From Candidatus Dormiibacterota bacterium (GTDB taxonomy: Bacteria; Chloroflexota; Dormibacteria; Aeolococcales; Aeolococcaceae), in contig JAFALX010000217.1 in NCBI GenBank assembly GCA_019234035.1, forward strand, positions 1 through 5,738: a DNA stretch of 5,738 bases. The letters are read 5' to 3'. The position numbers and the translations under genes were made by a program. The notes below the pieces were generated by a model. That model did not search any database. It saw only the letters and a list, made by a program, of their open reading frames with translations, and was not told the origin of the DNA. Below, piece after piece: positions 5,118-5,738 of this stretch; the first letter of the stretch is position 1, and the number at the start of each line of letters is the position of its first letter.

Positions 5118-5393
5118 CGAGGCACCCGGCGGTACCGCGCCGCTGGCACCATCCTGCGGCTTGACCTGGCCCGCTCGCACCGACGCCTGAGCCGCCGGCT
5201 GGCCTCTCCGCCAACTTCGGTCGCGACACTCGTCTGACATTTATCCACTCATGAGGGCGGTCCAACGAACACGACGATGACAACACGGAGTAGCTGGAGA
5301 TCCACACCTTCGGAGTCTCCACCGAACCCAGGGCACTCCACAGCGACTTGACCGCCGGCAACGGGGCGAGCACGGCCCGGTTGCACACGGGGG
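5118..5393. other. Intergenic stretch with no recognisable gene
   Basis: These 276 nt separate the convergent peptidase-like and hydrolase genes. Every frame is either broken or has shadow-like composition, and I recognise no protein family. A perfect 10-bp palindrome, GCGGTACCGC, lies at 5129-5138, twelve bases after the peptidase stop codon. No T-tract terminator is visible. A decayed gene fragment around 5250-5390 is possible but unproven. Confidence 0.5.
5129..5138. repeat. 10-bp perfect palindrome after the peptidase gene
   Basis: GCGGTACCGC is self-complementary with no loop. It may be part of a transcription end or a protein-binding site, but such short GC palindromes are common by chance in this DNA. 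Confidence 0.25.
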
Positions 5394-5738
5394 TCACGCC
5401 GCGTCGCCTCTGGGGCTCGACTCCTCGAGGCGCGCGTCGATCCGCTGCCTGGTCAGCCAGTCCGCGAGTGGCGCGAAATGCGTATGCAACAGCAGCTGAT
5501 GACCGCCTGCCGAGTCGCGCCGCTCGGCCGACGGCAGCAATGCGGCCCATTTCGCCGCGCTCTCGCGCGAGATCGTGCGGTCCTCGCTGGAGAAGAGCAG
5601 CAGCGCGGGCTCGCTGTACGCGCCGAGCGGATCCAGAGCATCCGCGGCGTCGCTGCTCCAGATCAACGACGTCGCCGTCGCCCAGTAGCTCTGCGGCGTG
5701 TGCCTCAGGTAGTCGGCGATCACGGCGTGGGGATATGC
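5394..5738 (-). CDS. Alpha/beta hydrolase, C-terminal part (runs off the window)
   Basis: Only the last 114 residues are visible; the frame stays open to the window edge, so the true start and the nucleophile-containing half lie beyond 5738. The GTG at 5723 is internal, not a start. The segment PALLLFSSEDRTISRESAAKW carries the catalytic acid candidate (D53 of the visible part), and DSAGGHQLLLHTHFAPLADWL carries the catalytic His (H80). Together they are the classical C-terminal end of the alpha/beta-hydrolase fold, where strand 7 presents Asp and the following loop presents His. The substrate cannot be inferred: esterase, lactonase, epoxide hydrolase or haloperoxidase-like members share this layout. 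It is convergent with the peptidase operon, 276 nt away, and probably unrelated to it. Confidence 0.8.
   Translation of the reverse strand, partial: AYPHAVIADYLRHTPQSYWATATSLIWSSDAADALDPLGAYSEPALLLFSSEDRTISRESAAKWAALLPSAERRDSAGGHQLLLHTHFAPLADWLTRQRIDARLEESSPRGDAA

Noticed and set aside
4593..5240. 215-codon minus-strand frame opposite the caspase-like gene
   Set aside because: It is antisense, has no recognisable domain and no plausible ribosome binding site; the plus-strand frame has motif content and operon spacing.
3381..5312. Similar words around 3381-3400 and 5291-5312 (AGCTGG..GATCCACACCT) as a possible direct repeat or attachment pair
   Set aside because: The similarity covers only about 18 bases with a length difference, and the first copy lies inside the JetD-like coding homology, so chance is the simpler explanation.
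1..5738. CRISPR array, insertion sequence, integrase or rRNA
   Set aside because: No regularly spaced repeats, no transposase or recombinase motifs, and no rRNA sequence were seen on either strand.

Overview
The window is GC-rich DNA, roughly two-thirds G+C by eye. It carries a tRNA with no encoded CCA, genes that appear to start without leaders, and an ACT-domain prephenate dehydrogenase. This fits a high-GC Gram-positive bacterium (Actinomycetota); a Thermoleophilia/Solirubrobacterales-like source is a guess. No species can be assigned from the sequence alone.

Left part (1-2881), ordinary chromosome. Two minus-strand genes, 26 nt apart, encode a zinc-free MDR-type quinone oxidoreductase (628-1539) and then a small SprT-like zinc metalloprotein (50-601). 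A 93-bp divergent intergenic region separates them from tyrA (1633-2781, plus strand), which makes the tyrosine precursor 4-hydroxyphenylpyruvate. A tRNA-Leu(UAA) gene (2794-2878) follows 12 nt after tyrA.

Middle part (2882-3812), accessory and decayed. Past the tRNA there is an AT-richer stretch with a striking inverted repeat (2983-3014). Next comes the frameshifted C-terminal piece of a TIGR02679/DUF2399 protein, the Toprim nuclease subunit (JetD-like) of Wadjet anti-plasmid systems. No JetA, JetB or JetC partner is visible. The stretch 3529-3812 holds two hairpins, two candidate promoters and a nine-codon reading frame.

Right part (3813-5117) is the most interesting. Three short, tightly packed plus-strand genes encode a Trypco2-like (trypsin-co-occurring domain) protein, an unrecognised 117-aa protein, and a compact caspase/CHAT-like putative cysteine peptidase with a visible His/Cys pair. 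The spacing (2 nt, then an 8-nt overlap) says they are one translationally coupled operon. Trypco2 domains are known from peptidase-effector conflict systems, so I infer a minimal peptidase-based defence or cell-suicide module next to a decayed Wadjet locus and a tRNA, that is, a defence-island setting.

Right edge (5118-5738). A 276-nt stretch without a recognisable gene is followed by the C-terminal part of a minus-strand alpha/beta hydrolase that runs off the window.
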